This document shows positions 43,149-52,225 of a DNA stretch of 64,000 bases, in pieces. The DNA is taken from contig CAZCGA010000019.1 of the NCBI GenBank assembly GCA_964498075.1, forward strand, positions 1 through 64,000, read 5' to 3'. Both the position numbers and the translations under genes were made by a program. Source of the DNA: CAZCGA01 sp964498075. Its GTDB lineage: Bacteria; Desulfobacterota; Binatia; HRBIN30. The notes beneath the pieces are model-generated. The model was not told where the DNA came from. It was given only the letters and a program-made list of their open reading frames with translations, and did not search any database. Within the stretch, counting starts at the first letter, position 1, and the number at the start of each line of letters is the position of its first letter.

Positions 43149-43748
43149 CTACATCTCGCGTCGGCCTTCGAGTGCCTTGCCGAGCGTCATGGTGTCGGCG
43201 TACTCGACGTCGGCACCCATCGGCAGTCCGTGGGCGATACGGGTGACGCGGATCCCGAGTGGCTTGATGAGCCGCGACAGGTAGAGCGCCGTCGCCTCAC
43301 CTTCGACTGTCGGATTGGTCGCGAGTACCACCTCCTGCACGGTCCCGTCCTGCAGGCGGCGCAGCAGCTCGGCGATACGGAGCTCTTCGGGGCCGACACC
43401 GTCGAGCGGCGCCAAGCTGCCGTGCAGAACGTGATAGCGACCCTTGAATTGCCCAGAGCGTTCCAAGGCGATCAGATCCGCCGGTCTCTCCACCACGCAG
43501 ATGGCGCTGGCATCGCGCTGCGGATCCTGGCACAGGGCGCACGGATCGCCGGCGGTGAGGCCAAGACACACCGAGCAGAGCTTCGTCTCGTCACGCATCT
43601 TGAGCAGCGCCGCGGCGAGCTCCTCCACCTCGCGCCGGTCGGTGCGCAACAGATGGAAGGCGAGCCGGGTGGCCGTCTTCTCACCGACGCTCGGGAGCTT
43701 GGTGAGCGACTGGATCAAACGTGCCAGCGGTGGCGGTAGGGCGGACAT
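43149..43748 (-). CDS. recR: Recombination mediator RecR
   Basis: Full-length RecR of 199 residues. It has the N-terminal HhH (LTKLPSVGEKTATRLAFHLL), a four-cysteine zinc finger (CSVCLGLTAGDPCALC), and a Toprim domain with VVERPADLIALE and LATNPTVEGEATALYL. With RecF and RecO it loads RecA at gaps. It closes the conserved dnaX-ybaB-recR operon, nine bases after ybaB. Confidence 0.97.
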   Translation of the reverse strand: MSALPPPLARLIQSLTKLPSVGEKTATRLAFHLLRTDRREVEELAAALLKMRDETKLCSVCLGLTAGDPCALCQDPQRDASAICVVERPADLIALERSGQFKGRYHVLHGSLAPLDGVGPEELRIAELLRRLQDGTVQEVVLATNPTVEGEATALYLSRLIKPLGIRVTRIAHGLPMGADVEYADTMTLGKALEGRREM

Positions 43749-43757
43749 GGGGCGTGA

Positions 43758-44081
43758 TCAGGTCAGCCCCGGGATCTTGAGGCCGCCGGTGACCTTCTTC
43801 ATCTCCTCCGCCATCATTTCCTGGGCGGCGCGGACGGCCTGATTGACGGCGGCAATGATCAGGTCCTGCAGCATCTCCACATCGCCGCTCTTCAACACTT
43901 CCGGATCGATGCGCAGCTTCACCACCTCCAAGCGACCGCTGACGATCGCGGCCACCATGCCGCCGCCGGCGGTGGCTTCGACCGTGCGTCCGGCCGCTTG
44001 CTCCTGAATCTGGCCGAGGCGCTCCTGAAGCTCCTGCGCCTGTTTGACGATATTGCCCAGTGGGCCGAAAGACTTGCTCAT
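43758..44081 (-). CDS. ybaB: Nucleoid-associated protein YbaB/EbfC
   Basis: Protein of 107 residues that binds DNA as a dimer. GGGMVAAIVSGRLEVVKLRIDPEVL is the family core, with amphipathic helices before and after (IVKQAQELQERLGQIQEQ; LIIAAVNQAVRAAQEMMAEEM). Its start overlaps the stop of dnaX by four bases, as in most bacteria. Confidence 0.96.
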   Translation of the reverse strand: MSKSFGPLGNIVKQAQELQERLGQIQEQAAGRTVEATAGGGMVAAIVSGRLEVVKLRIDPEVLKSGDVEMLQDLIIAAVNQAVRAAQEMMAEEMKKVTGGLKIPGLT

Positions 44082-45783
44082 GGCGTCTGTCTGCTCCGTG
44101 CGGCGGGTTCGCGGCGGGCCCGCGGCTTCACTTCCTGTACCTCACCGCCGAAGATCTCTACGGCGGCGCGCACCACGGGATTCCCTAAGGCGGCGGCATG
44201 CAGGGCGGCGGGGCTGTCGAGGGCGGCTGAGGCCGCGGCCTCCGGCTCCGCAACCTCGTTGGTGGCGACTGCAACGCGCAGTGCGCGGCCGAAGAAGCGC
44301 TGCGCCAGCTCCTCGACTAGTTGCGTGTGCTCGCGCTGTGCCAGGTAATCGTAGTAGTAGCCGCGCGGGACACGGAGCGTCAGCACGGCTCCATCCAGCT
44401 GCGACGGCTGGCTGCTGCGAAGGTACGGCAGCAAGGTCACCTTCTCCTTTGCCACGAAGGCCACAAACGCGTCCCAGCTCTGCTCGCCGGCGGGCTGCGG
44501 CAGCGGGTTGGCGACGGCATCCGCCGCTTCTGCTGCCGTGCTGTGAGCCCGCGCCGCGGGTTCACGGCGCACGGGTGCAGCTGGTTTCTCCGTCGATGGT
44601 GCCGGCGTCGAGCCGCTTCCGGTGCTCGCTGTGGGACCGAGGCGGCGCTCCAGCTCGTCGATCCGATCCAGCAGCTCCCCCACCGCGACCACCGGCGTCA
44701 GCGTGGCCAGCTTGATCAACGCCATCTCCAGGATCAGTTTCGGATACGGAACGCGCGCGACCTCGGCTTCGGCCGTGAGCAACACCTGGAAGGCACGATC
44801 GAGATCCTCGCCGGTCATCTTCTGCGCCTGGCGACTGACCTCGGCGCGTTCTTCATCGGGAAGGTCCGGCAGCAGCTCAGCTCCCGGCAGCAGGCNNNNN
44901 NNNNNCGACAGACAGATTGCGGAAGTGCTCCAGCAGCTCGCGCGCAAAACGCCGCAGATCGTAGCCGTAGAGGTGCAGCTCGTTGAGTAGCTCGAGCGCC
45001 CGTGCCGGATCGCGATCGACGATTGCCTCCGCCACCGCGTAAAGCACCTTACGATCGGCGAGGCCGAGTGCGCTGGTGACGTCTTCGTCGCCCACCTCTT
45101 TCCCGGCGAAAGCGATCACCTGATCGAGCAGCGACTGCGCGTCGCGCATGCTGCCCTCGCCTTCGCGGGCGATCAGGAACAGGGCGCGATCGCTGATGCC
45201 GATGCCTTCACTGCGTGCGATGTGTGCCAGCCGTTCGGCGATCAAACGGAAGGGGATGCGCTTGAAGTCGTAGCGCTGGCAGCGCGAGTGGATGGTGTGC
45301 GGCACCTTGTGCGGATCGGTGGTCGCGAAGATGAACTTCACGTGNNNNNNNNNNCAGCGTCTTCAGCAAGGCGTTGAACGCGCTGGTGGAGAGCATGTGC
45401 ACTTCGTCGATGATGTAGATCTTGAAGCGGCTCTTGGCGGGCTGATAGCGCACGTTCTCGATGATCTCGCGGACGTCATCGACGCCGGTGTTCGAGGCGC
45501 CGTCGATCTCCAGAACATCGACGGCGTTGCCGGCGGTGATCTCCTGGCAGTTTGTGCAGGCGTTGCAGGGTGTCGGGATCGGTCCGTTCACGCAGTTGAG
45601 CGCCTTGGCGAGGACGCGTGCGGCCGTCGTCTTGCCGACGCCGCGGACACCGGTCAACAAGAACGCATGGGCCACCCGATCACTGCGGATGGCGTTCATC
45701 AGCGTGCGGCTGACGTGTTCCTGCCCGATGATCTCGTCGAAGCTTTGCGGACGCCACTTGCGGGCGAGGACGAGGTAGCTCAT
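44078..45783 (-). CDS. dnaX: DNA polymerase III tau/gamma subunit, two assembly gaps
   Basis: Clamp-loader ATPase that opens the sliding clamp and couples polymerases. From ATG 45783: Walker [16 protein letters not shown], zinc-binding cysteines CNACTNC, Walker [11 protein letters not shown], then sensor 1 [12 protein letters not shown] and sensor 2 [14 protein letters not shown]. The middle domain follows, and a C-terminal tau-like part ends at 44078. Two runs of ten N interrupt it. The first falls exactly between codons at NALLKTL/HVKFIF, where DnaX proteins have about five residues (EEPPE), so about 15 bases are missing. The second, after FRNLSV, lacks a multiple of three bases. The gene is almost certainly intact. 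Confidence 0.95.
44896..44905. other. Assembly gap (10 N) in dnaX
   Basis: Ten N placed in the codons after FRNLSV. The coding phase on both sides shows that a multiple of three bases is missing, possibly zero to a few codons; the N count is a placeholder, not a length. Confidence 0.95.
45345..45354. other. Assembly gap (10 N) in dnaX
   Basis: Ten N lie exactly between two codons. DnaX homologues have five residues (EEPPE) here, implying 15 missing bases rather than ten. Confidence 0.95.
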
Positions 45784-45842
45784 GGCGTCTGGCTGATCGC
45801 TTCCGGCCTATAACGGATCCATCAGCGAGCGATGGTCACTAG

Positions 45843-45949
45843 TGATAGCTAGGTTTCCCCGCGGCACAGAGAAGCGTTCGGTACCGCTGCTTCCTTCCGG
45901 ACCTGACGGGGTTCGCGATGCCCTCTTGCGCGGGACCTAGCTATCGCCA
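45843..45949 (-). ncRNA. ffs: Signal recognition particle 4.5S RNA
   Basis: On the minus strand the invariant SRP core GTCAGGTCCGGAAGGAAGCA is present, with the ends GATAGCTAGGT and ACCTAGCTATC pairing to close one long hairpin. The size of about 107 bases matches the small bacterial SRP RNA that binds Ffh. It lies just upstream of dnaX and next to tRNA-Ser, a conserved neighbourhood. Exact ends are estimated from the terminal stem. Confidence 0.95.
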
Positions 45950-46059
45950 CTGACCACCACCCATTCCGCTGCGTGACGCCCCGATGTTCGCACGTCACGA
46001 CGCGCACGTCTAGTGCGGGAACGTTGCTCGCCTCCGCTCCGACCTCCACGTGACTAGAA

Positions 46060-46145
<86 letters not shown>

Positions 46146-46207
46146 ATCGTCCTTCCCTTTTAGGTGCGGCGGGGCCGACTTGCAATCACACTCACGCGCA
46201 GGGCGGC

Positions 46208-46366
46208 TCACGGTGGGGGCGCATCATCCGCGACTGGTGCGGCGCCGCGCTTCGACAGCGAGAGGCGGAAGGATGGTTCCCCCGAGCCGTCCGCCTTCTC
46301 CTCTCCATGTTTGCAGGCGGCGCACACCATGGTAGCAGTGATCAGCGCTGCCACGAATGCGACCAT
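46208..46366 (-). CDS. Possible small membrane or lipoprotein
   Basis: A frame of about 52 codons begins with a convincing hydrophobic segment (MVAFVAALITATMVCAAC) followed by a charged then Pro/Ala-rich tail. It could be a very small lipoprotein, but the residue before Ala-Ala-Cys is a cysteine, which is poor for a lipobox. The first in-frame ATG is at 46399. Nothing is known of its function, and it may be a chance frame. Confidence 0.3.
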   Translation of the reverse strand: MVAFVAALITATMVCAACKHGEEKADGSGEPSFRLSLSKRGAAPVADDAPPP

Positions 46367-46557
46367 CGTCACCGACCTTCGACACCGACGTGCACGCATT
46401 GCCGTTCCCTTCCTACCGTCACCGCCACAGGGGGCGGACCGTCATCTTTCCAGCACGGAATTGTCCGCTCGTCACGACCTTCTAGTCCGCCAGCGGATCG
46501 ATTTCCAGCCATCCAAGGCGCCGCACGGCTGGTGCTGAAGTTGCTGCCTGCTGCAGC

Positions 46558-47301
46558 ATGACCACAACACATGCAGCCAAACAGAGGGTTCTCGTACACT
46601 CAGTGCCACCGCGACGCGGGGCCGCGGGGGGGCTGGAACGCAGCAAGCCGCGGGGCCGGCCGCCAGGCATGAACCCCGACCGGCTGCAGGCATTGGCAGA
46701 GCTGGCGCGGGCGGGTCTGACGCTGTCCGAGATGGCCGCGGCGTTGGGCGTCAGTCGGCAGCGCATCCACCAGCAGCTTGGCAAGTGCCCGGAGATTGCC
46801 GCGGAACGACAGGCGCGCTGCCAGGTGCGCTCGCATGTGGAGCGGAGCAACCTGAAGCGCGAACGGGGTATCGAGTGGGCGGAGAAACAATCACGCCCCG
46901 GGGCTGCGTTGGCGCAGTTTCTGCGCGAAGCCATCGCGCACGGCTGGGACATCGAGGTGGCGCCACGCCGCCGGCCCCGTGTGAACGGCGTCCGCCTCGC
47001 GTTCCACCGACCGCGGAGCACCCGCGCGTCGAGCACCTTGTACGATGGACCGGGCTGCGCGCGCTACTATCACGTGCGCCTGACGCGGCCCGAGTGGCTG
47101 CACGTCGTTTGCCTGCCGACCGGTCGCTACATCTTCTACTTGCCCGACTCGATGCGAACTCCGGGGTCCTGTTACATTCCGGAGGGCCAGAAGCACGGCC
47201 CGCAGGAGTGGCCGCAGTGGTCGCACGAGCGCCAGGGTCATCACCGGCGCCGCACGCTCAAGGAGCCGCAGCCCGGCATGCCGCGGCGCTGGGCGGCGTG
47301 A
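46558..47301 (+). CDS. Unassigned DNA-binding-like protein (HTH) next to tRNA-Ser
   Basis: Protein of 247 residues, rich in Arg and Trp. Residues ~47-75 form a helix-turn-helix (GLTLSEMAAALGVSRQRIHQQL), followed by a charged helix. The C-terminal half has a patterned region with CARYYHVRLTRPEWLHVVCLP and GRYIFYLPDS that looks like a beta-rich domain. It resembles no family I can name; a phage or integrative-element protein or a nuclease-type domain are possibilities. It lies ~400 bases from tRNA-Ser, a common integration site, but no integrase or attachment repeats are visible. The start ATG 46558 is one of several. Confidence 0.6.
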   Translation: MTTTHAAKQRVLVHSVPPRRGAAGGLERSKPRGRPPGMNPDRLQALAELARAGLTLSEMAAALGVSRQRIHQQLGKCPEIAAERQARCQVRSHVERSNLKRERGIEWAEKQSRPGAALAQFLREAIAHGWDIEVAPRRRPRVNGVRLAFHRPRSTRASSTLYDGPGCARYYHVRLTRPEWLHVVCLPTGRYIFYLPDSMRTPGSCYIPEGQKHGPQEWPQWSHERQGHHRRRTLKEPQPGMPRRWAA

Positions 47302-47406
47302 CGCTGCAGCTGCCGCGCCAGCTTGCCTCGCTAGACGTAAACGCCCAGACGACGGATCCCCCCCCTCACCCTGAACCGTGCGCCCGGATGAGCCGGGCGG
47401 CGGTTC

Positions 47407-48339
47407 CTACGCGAATGCTGGGGCTACCTTCTCGGCGAACAGCTCGAGCGTCTCGGGCTGGTTCAAGTCACCGAAGAGCACTGTAAAAAAGGACACCCCT
47501 TGGCGGCTGCGCGCACGAATCGCCTCGATGAGCTGGTCCGGCGTTCCACGTAACGCCGTCTTGTCGATGTCGAACACGGCGCCGAGCGCCTGCTTGGCGA
47601 ACTTCACCTTCTTGCGCAGGTCGTCCTCGGTGCGGCCGAGCACCATGACGGACTGCTCCGACACCTCGATGCTCGCCGGATCGCGGCCGATCGCGTCGCA
47701 GTGACGCTTGAGCACGTCCAGCTTGTGTTCCAGCTTGTGCGCCACGTTGTTGGGGCAGTTCCAGATGTCGGCGTGCTCCGCCACCACCCGCAGCAAGCGT
47801 TTCTCGCCGGCGCCGCCGATCAGGATGGGCGGATGCGGCTTCTGGATCGGCTTGGGATTGTTCACGGCTTCGTCGACGGCGTAGTACTTGCCCTGAAAGC
47901 TGGCGCGCGGCTGCGTGAGCAACAGTTTGATGATGGACAGCGCTTCCTCGAGCTGCTCGATGCGCACGCGTGGCGACGGGAACGGGTAGCCGTAGGCGCG
48001 ATACTCCTCGTCCATCCAGCCGGAGCCCAAGCCGAGGATCAAGCGCCCGTTGCTGACGTTGTCGAGACTGGCGGTCATCTTCGCTAGCAGCGCTGGGTTG
48101 CGATACGAGTTGCACAGCACGAGCGTGCCGATGCGCAAACGCTCGGTCACCGCTGCGGTCGCCGACATGAGCGTCCACGCCTCGAGATGATCGAGATCCG
48201 GCAAGCCGCGGCTCCACATGTGATCGACGAACCAGATGGAATGGAACCCGAGCCGGTCGATCAGCTGAGCCCGGTCTTTGACCATCGAGAACGGAACGCC
48301 GACCTGCGGCGCGAACAGTCCAAACTTGATGCGGCTCAC
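47407..48339 (-). CDS. LLM-class flavin/F420-dependent oxidoreductase
   Basis: Luciferase-like monooxygenase fold of 310 residues: GFHSIWFVDHMWSRG near the start, RLRIGTLVLCNSYRNPALLAKM, LGLGSGWMDEEYRAYG and HPPILIGGAGEKRLLRVVAEHADIWN. Both FMN- and F420-dependent members share these; the form is closest to the F420-dependent TIGR group, but the cofactor cannot be decided by eye. Substrate unknown. A small DUF3024-like gene lies 19 bases upstream and may be co-transcribed. Confidence 0.87.
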   Translation of the reverse strand: MSRIKFGLFAPQVGVPFSMVKDRAQLIDRLGFHSIWFVDHMWSRGLPDLDHLEAWTLMSATAAVTERLRIGTLVLCNSYRNPALLAKMTASLDNVSNGRLILGLGSGWMDEEYRAYGYPFPSPRVRIEQLEEALSIIKLLLTQPRASFQGKYYAVDEAVNNPKPIQKPHPPILIGGAGEKRLLRVVAEHADIWNCPNNVAHKLEHKLDVLKRHCDAIGRDPASIEVSEQSVMVLGRTEDDLRKKVKFAKQALGAVFDIDKTALRGTPDQLIEAIRARSRQGVSFFTVLFGDLNQPETLELFAEKVAPAFA

Positions 48340-48358
48340 GTGCGCTCCTCTTCTCTCT

Positions 48359-48700
48359 TTAACCCCAGAAGCAGCCCCAGCGGTCGTGGTCGATTTCCTT
48401 CAAGCACGCCTCGAGGCTGCCGACGAAGGGCTGGTCCTCGCCGCCTTCGTACGGCACCCAACGCCCGTTGGCGCGCTTCCAGTAGAGCTGCAGCTTCTGT
48501 CCTTTGGCGCGCAACTGCGCCACCGGCAGCGCCACCTCGCGCCCGTTCCACTCGCTGGTGTAGCGATGCACGATGGTGAATCCCAAGGGACCGGATTTGC
48601 GGACATCGATCTTGCCGTGCCCTTGCAGTCTCGGTTCCAAAGCTCGTCGGACGTAGACCTCGGTGAAATCCGCCATCTCTTCCTCCCGAGCCGTTGCCAT
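48359..48700 (-). CDS. DUF3024-like small protein
   Basis: Protein of 113 residues whose second half (QLYWKRANGRWVPYEGGEDQP, then LKEIDHDRWGCFWG) resembles the DUF3024 family of short proteins with no known function. No signal or membrane segment. Met at 48676 is an alternative start. It lies immediately upstream of the LLM oxidoreductase. Confidence 0.65.
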   Translation of the reverse strand: MATAREEEMADFTEVYVRRALEPRLQGHGKIDVRKSGPLGFTIVHRYTSEWNGREVALPVAQLRAKGQKLQLYWKRANGRWVPYEGGEDQPFVGSLEACLKEIDHDRWGCFWG

Positions 48701-48798
48701 AGCGCCCGCTCCTCAGAGTCATTCCCCGCGTACGGGTCGGACACGGCGCGGCATCGTAGTGAAAATCGGTGCGATTGTCACGATCACCGCCGAGAATC

Positions 48799-49542
48799 TC
48801 ACTGGGCAGTGTAGCCACCGTCCACCGCCAGCGTCGCGCCCGTGGTGAACGCCGATGCGTCGCTGGCGAGGAACACCGCCGCCGCGGCGATCTCCTCGGC
48901 GCTGCCGAGCCGGCTGATCGGTTGGCGCGCGAGAAACAGTTGGCGCCCGGGGGCCGGTATGCGCTGCACCATCGGGGTGTCGATCATTCCCGGGCAGATG
49001 CAGTTGACGCGAATGTTCCGACTCGCGTACTCGAGCGCCGCGACCTTGGTGAGCTGCACGACGCCGCCCTTCGCCGCCGAGTAAGCCGGCGTCTGCGGCA
49101 GGCCGACCAGGCCCATCACCGAGGCGATGCTCACGATCGCTCCGCCGCCACCGCGCAGCATCGCCGCGATGGCGTGCTTCATACAAAGGAACACGCCCTT
49201 GAGATTGACGGCGATGACGTGATCGAAATCCGCCTCGGTGTAGTCGGCGGTTGCCGCCGTGCCGCCGCCGATGCCGGCGGCGGCAATCAGCACGTCGAGC
49301 CGGCCTTCGTCTGCAACCGCCCTCTGCATCAGCGCGGCCACCTCCGTAGACACGGAGACATCGGTACGCTGAAAGAGCACCTCGTGGCCCGCCGTGCGCG
49401 CTGCCGTGACGACGGGATCGCCGTCTTGAATGTCCGCAATCACTACCCGGGCGCCCTCGGCAGCACAGCGCAGGGCGGTGGCCCGCCCGATACCGGACGC
49501 GCCGCCGGTTACGACGACGACTTTGTTTCGCAGGAGCCCCAT
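48799..49542 (-). CDS. Short-chain dehydrogenase/reductase
   Basis: Classic SDR of 247 residues: cofactor motif VTGGASGIGRA, then the AAAGIG version of NNAG, catalytic Ser in IVSIASVMG, YSAAKGG for Tyr-x-x-x-Lys, and the ending FTTGATLAVDGGYTAQ. The Asp at the end of the second strand (VVIADIQDGD) favours NAD over NADP. The substrate cannot be told. It diverges from the aspartate-semialdehyde dehydrogenase gene across ~200 bases that presumably hold both promoters. Confidence 0.9.
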   Translation of the reverse strand: MGLLRNKVVVVTGGASGIGRATALRCAAEGARVVIADIQDGDPVVTAARTAGHEVLFQRTDVSVSTEVAALMQRAVADEGRLDVLIAAAGIGGGTAATADYTEADFDHVIAVNLKGVFLCMKHAIAAMLRGGGGAIVSIASVMGLVGLPQTPAYSAAKGGVVQLTKVAALEYASRNIRVNCICPGMIDTPMVQRIPAPGRQLFLARQPISRLGSAEEIAAAAVFLASDASAFTTGATLAVDGGYTAQ

Positions 49543-49740
49543 GAAGTGGCACGTCCCCCCGCAGAGGGAGCAGACGCTCTGTTAGAACTGTTGGCGGTCG
49601 CGTGTCAATCCGGTGCAGCGGGATAAACTGAGAACACGGCGAAGCGCCGAAGCGACGGGTGTGGAATGGCGTCGTGATCGCGGTTGACAATCCGGCGCGG
49701 CTCCCGATTACTAGCAGCAGGTGAAAGGTCCGACTCAATC

Positions 49741-50879
49741 ATGAAGAAGCGTGTTGCAGTTGTCGGTGCGACCGGCATTGCCGGGCAGCAATGTCTGGTG
49801 GCGCTCGACCGACATCCGTGGTTCGAGGTGGTGATGCTGGCGGCGTCGGAGCGCTCGGCCGGCCGGCCGTTTGCGGCGGCCATCCNNNNNNNNNNGGTTG
49901 GTTCTCGACGAACGCCACGGCTGCATCCTTTGCGGCGGCCATCCGTGACCCGAAGACCGGGTCGCGCCGCTGGTGGTGTAACGAGGAGCCGCCGGCGAAG
50001 GTGATGGAGCTGCCGGTGGAGCACGCCGCCGAGCTCAATCTGACGGGTATCGACGTCGTGTTCAGCGCCGTCGAGTCCGACGCGGCGCGCGAGCTCGAGC
50101 CCCAGTACGCCAAGACCACCGCCGTGCTGAGCACCGCGTCGGCATTCCGCTACGAGGAAGACGTGCCGATCATGGTCCCCGGCGTGAACCTGTCGCACGC
50201 CGTGCAGATCGATGTGCAACGGCGGCGCCGCAACTGGCGCGGCTTCATCGCGCCGCTGCCCAACTGCACGACGATGGGATTGGTGATCACGCTGAAACCG
50301 TTGCTCGATCACTTCGGCATCGAGCGGGTCTTGATGACCTCCATGCAGGGCATCTCCGGCGCCGGCCGCTCGCCGGGGGTCGTGGCGCTCGACGTCGTCG
50401 ACAACGTCATTCCGTACATCCCGGGCGAAGAGGAAAAGGTGGCGCGCGAGACCGTCAAGGTTCTCGGCGTCGTCGGCGAGGGTGGTCTGGCTCCGGCGCA
50501 GTTCAAGATCAGCGCGACCTGTACGCGCGCCGCGGTGCTCGAAGGGCACACCGAAGCTGTGGCGGTGTCGACCAAGACGCCGGCCACGCCGGCTGCCGTT
50601 GCGGCTGTGTTCCGTGAAGCCGGCGCTGAGTTGGCGCGGCTGGCGCTGCCGTCGGCGCCGCAGCGGCTGATCACCGTGCACGACGATCCGTTCCGGCCGC
50701 AGCCGCGGCTGGACCGCGATGCCGACGGCGGGATGACCACCTCGGTCGGCCGCATCCGCGAGGACACGGCGCTGGACAACGGCATCAAGTACGTGCTGGT
50801 CTCACACAATACCAAGATGGGTGCGGCCAAGGGGGCCGTGCTGACGGCGGAGTATCTGGCCGCCAGCGGATATTTCTAG
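49741..50879 (+). CDS. asd: Aspartate-semialdehyde dehydrogenase, with probably false gap
   Basis: Enzyme that reduces aspartyl phosphate to aspartate semialdehyde for lysine, threonine and methionine synthesis. It has VAVVGATGIAGQQ (NADP site), FEVVMLAASERSAGRPF, the catalytic-cysteine segment PLPNCTTMGLV, QGISGAGRSPG, and CTRAAVLEGHTEAVAV; this is the archaeal/fungal-type branch. Ten N at 49886-49895 break the frame. The same 16 bases (TTTGCGGCGGCCATCC) occur on both sides (49870-49885 and 49929-49944) and joining them restores one continuous in-frame gene of about 359 residues. So the gap and the 33 bases between N and the second copy are probably an assembly error. Confidence 0.93.
49886..49895. 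other. Assembly gap (10 N) in asd
   Basis: Ten N flanked by a 16-base direct repeat (49870-49885 and 49929-49944). Collapsing the repeat gives an intact frame, so nothing may really be missing. Confidence 0.85.
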
Positions 50880-50915
50880 GTTCGGGCTTTCCGGGTCGAG
50901 GAGGGAAACCGCCCG

Positions 50916-51473
50916 ATGATGGCGAGCACGGAGCTGCGCAACGGACGGATCCGGTTGCGCAACTTCACGCCGGAGGACATCGACGACGTCTTCGCCTACG
51001 CGTCGGACCCGCTCGTGACGCGCAATGCCGGATGGGAGCCGCACCGCTCGCCGTACGACAGCATGGCCTACATCCGGCGTTGCCTGGCGGACGACTGGGG
51101 CCCGATCACCTTCGCCATCGAGCACATGTCGGAAAGCCGCGTCATCGGCGTCGTGGACATCCGCATCCTGAGCCGGCTTTGGGGGCTGGGTGAGATCGGG
51201 TACACGCTGGCGCGGGGCTACTGGGGCCAGGGCTTCAATGTCGACGCCGGCCGGTTGCTGCTGGAGTACGGCTTCAATGATCTCGGGCTGCGGCGCATTC
51301 AGGCGGTCTGCGACACCAGCAACCGGCGCTCGTATCGCACCATGGAGAAGCTCGGGATGGTGCGCGAGCGCCTCATCCCGCGAGCCCGCATCGAGAACGG
51401 GCGTCCGGTCGATCGTTTCGTCTACTCCATCCTGCGTCGTGAGTGGCAGCGCCTTCAGCCGCCGCTCGCCTGA
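50916..51473 (+). CDS. GNAT N-acetyltransferase (RimJ/RimL-like)
   Basis: About 185 residues of the GNAT fold. The acetyl-CoA loop is EIGYTLARGYWGQGFN, followed by LLEYGFNDLGLRRIQAVCDTSNRRSYRTMEKLG, typical of the RimJ/RimL branch that acetylates protein N-termini or small amines. GAGGAGGG lies about ten bases upstream of tandem ATGs (50916, 50919). It ends 18 bases inside the convergent mutY gene. Confidence 0.87.
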   Translation: MMASTELRNGRIRLRNFTPEDIDDVFAYASDPLVTRNAGWEPHRSPYDSMAYIRRCLADDWGPITFAIEHMSESRVIGVVDIRILSRLWGLGEIGYTLARGYWGQGFNVDAGRLLLEYGFNDLGLRRIQAVCDTSNRRSYRTMEKLGMVRERLIPRARIENGRPVDRFVYSILRREWQRLQPPLA

Positions 51474-52132
51474 GCGAAGCGCCCGGCGCTGCGGCAACAG
51501 ACCCGGATCGGACAGCGCGGGCAGTGCGGCTGGCGCGGTCGGCAGATCGTCGCGCCGAGGTCCATGATTGCTTGGTTGAAGCGATCCGCCCTGCCGGCCG
51601 GCGTGACGGCTTCGGCAATGCGCCACAAGCGGTCGTGCAGGCGGCTCTTCGAGCCGCGGCGGCGGACGGCGAAGACGCGGCTGAGGACACGGGCAGCATT
51701 GGTGTCCAGAATCGCCGCGTCCTTGCCGTATGCAAAGCTCAGCACGGCACCGGCGGTGTAGCGGCCGATGCCGGGCAGGCGCCGGATGGCCTCGGGCTCG
51801 TCGGGCAGCTTGCCGCCGTGCGCCCGGGTGACTTGCTGCGCCGTGCGGTGCAGGTTGCGCGCCCGGGCGTAGTAGCCCAAGCCCTCCCAAGCCTCGCGTA
51901 CCTCGAACTCCGACGAGTGCGCCAGCGATTCGATGGTCGGATACCGCCGCAGGAACGGTTCGTAATAGTCGAGCACGCGCTCCACCTGCGTCTGCTGCAG
52001 CATGACCTCCGACACCAGGATGCGGTACGGATCGCGCGTCCGTCGCCACGGCAGATCACGGCCGTGGCGACCGTACCAGCGGATGAGCCGGCGTTGAAAC
52101 TGACAGACTTGCTCCAGGTCCAGCGCACCCAT
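51455..52132 (-). CDS. mutY: Short adenine/thymine DNA glycosylase of the MutY/MIG group
   Basis: Helix-hairpin-helix glycosylase of 225 residues. It has SEVMLQQTQV with the catalytic-region Glu, HhH LPGIGRYTAGAVL, the catalytic aspartate in AILDTNAARV, and a 4Fe-4S cluster C-x6-C-x2-C-x5-C in CRPRQPHCPRCPIRVCC. MutY removes adenine opposite 8-oxoguanine. The usual ~120-residue C-terminal NUDIX-like domain that recognises 8-oxoG is absent, and the length equals that of mismatch glycosylases such as MIG, so substrate specificity is uncertain. The stop is clean, with no sign of a frameshift. Confidence 0.88.
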   Translation of the reverse strand: MGALDLEQVCQFQRRLIRWYGRHGRDLPWRRTRDPYRILVSEVMLQQTQVERVLDYYEPFLRRYPTIESLAHSSEFEVREAWEGLGYYARARNLHRTAQQVTRAHGGKLPDEPEAIRRLPGIGRYTAGAVLSFAYGKDAAILDTNAARVLSRVFAVRRRGSKSRLHDRLWRIAEAVTPAGRADRFNQAIMDLGATICRPRQPHCPRCPIRVCCRSAGRFAQASGG

Positions 52133-52225
52133 GGACGTGAGTGCTTACCGAATTCCTCACCGCTTGGGTAGGTCATCATCCGTTGCGTTCCCGTCTGCCG
52201 GGGAACGGTGCTAAGGGCTCAGGGC

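Noticed and set aside
49878..50681. Antisense frames across asd and across the dnaX gaps
   Set aside because: Shadows of real genes that read through the N runs; no start sites or domains.
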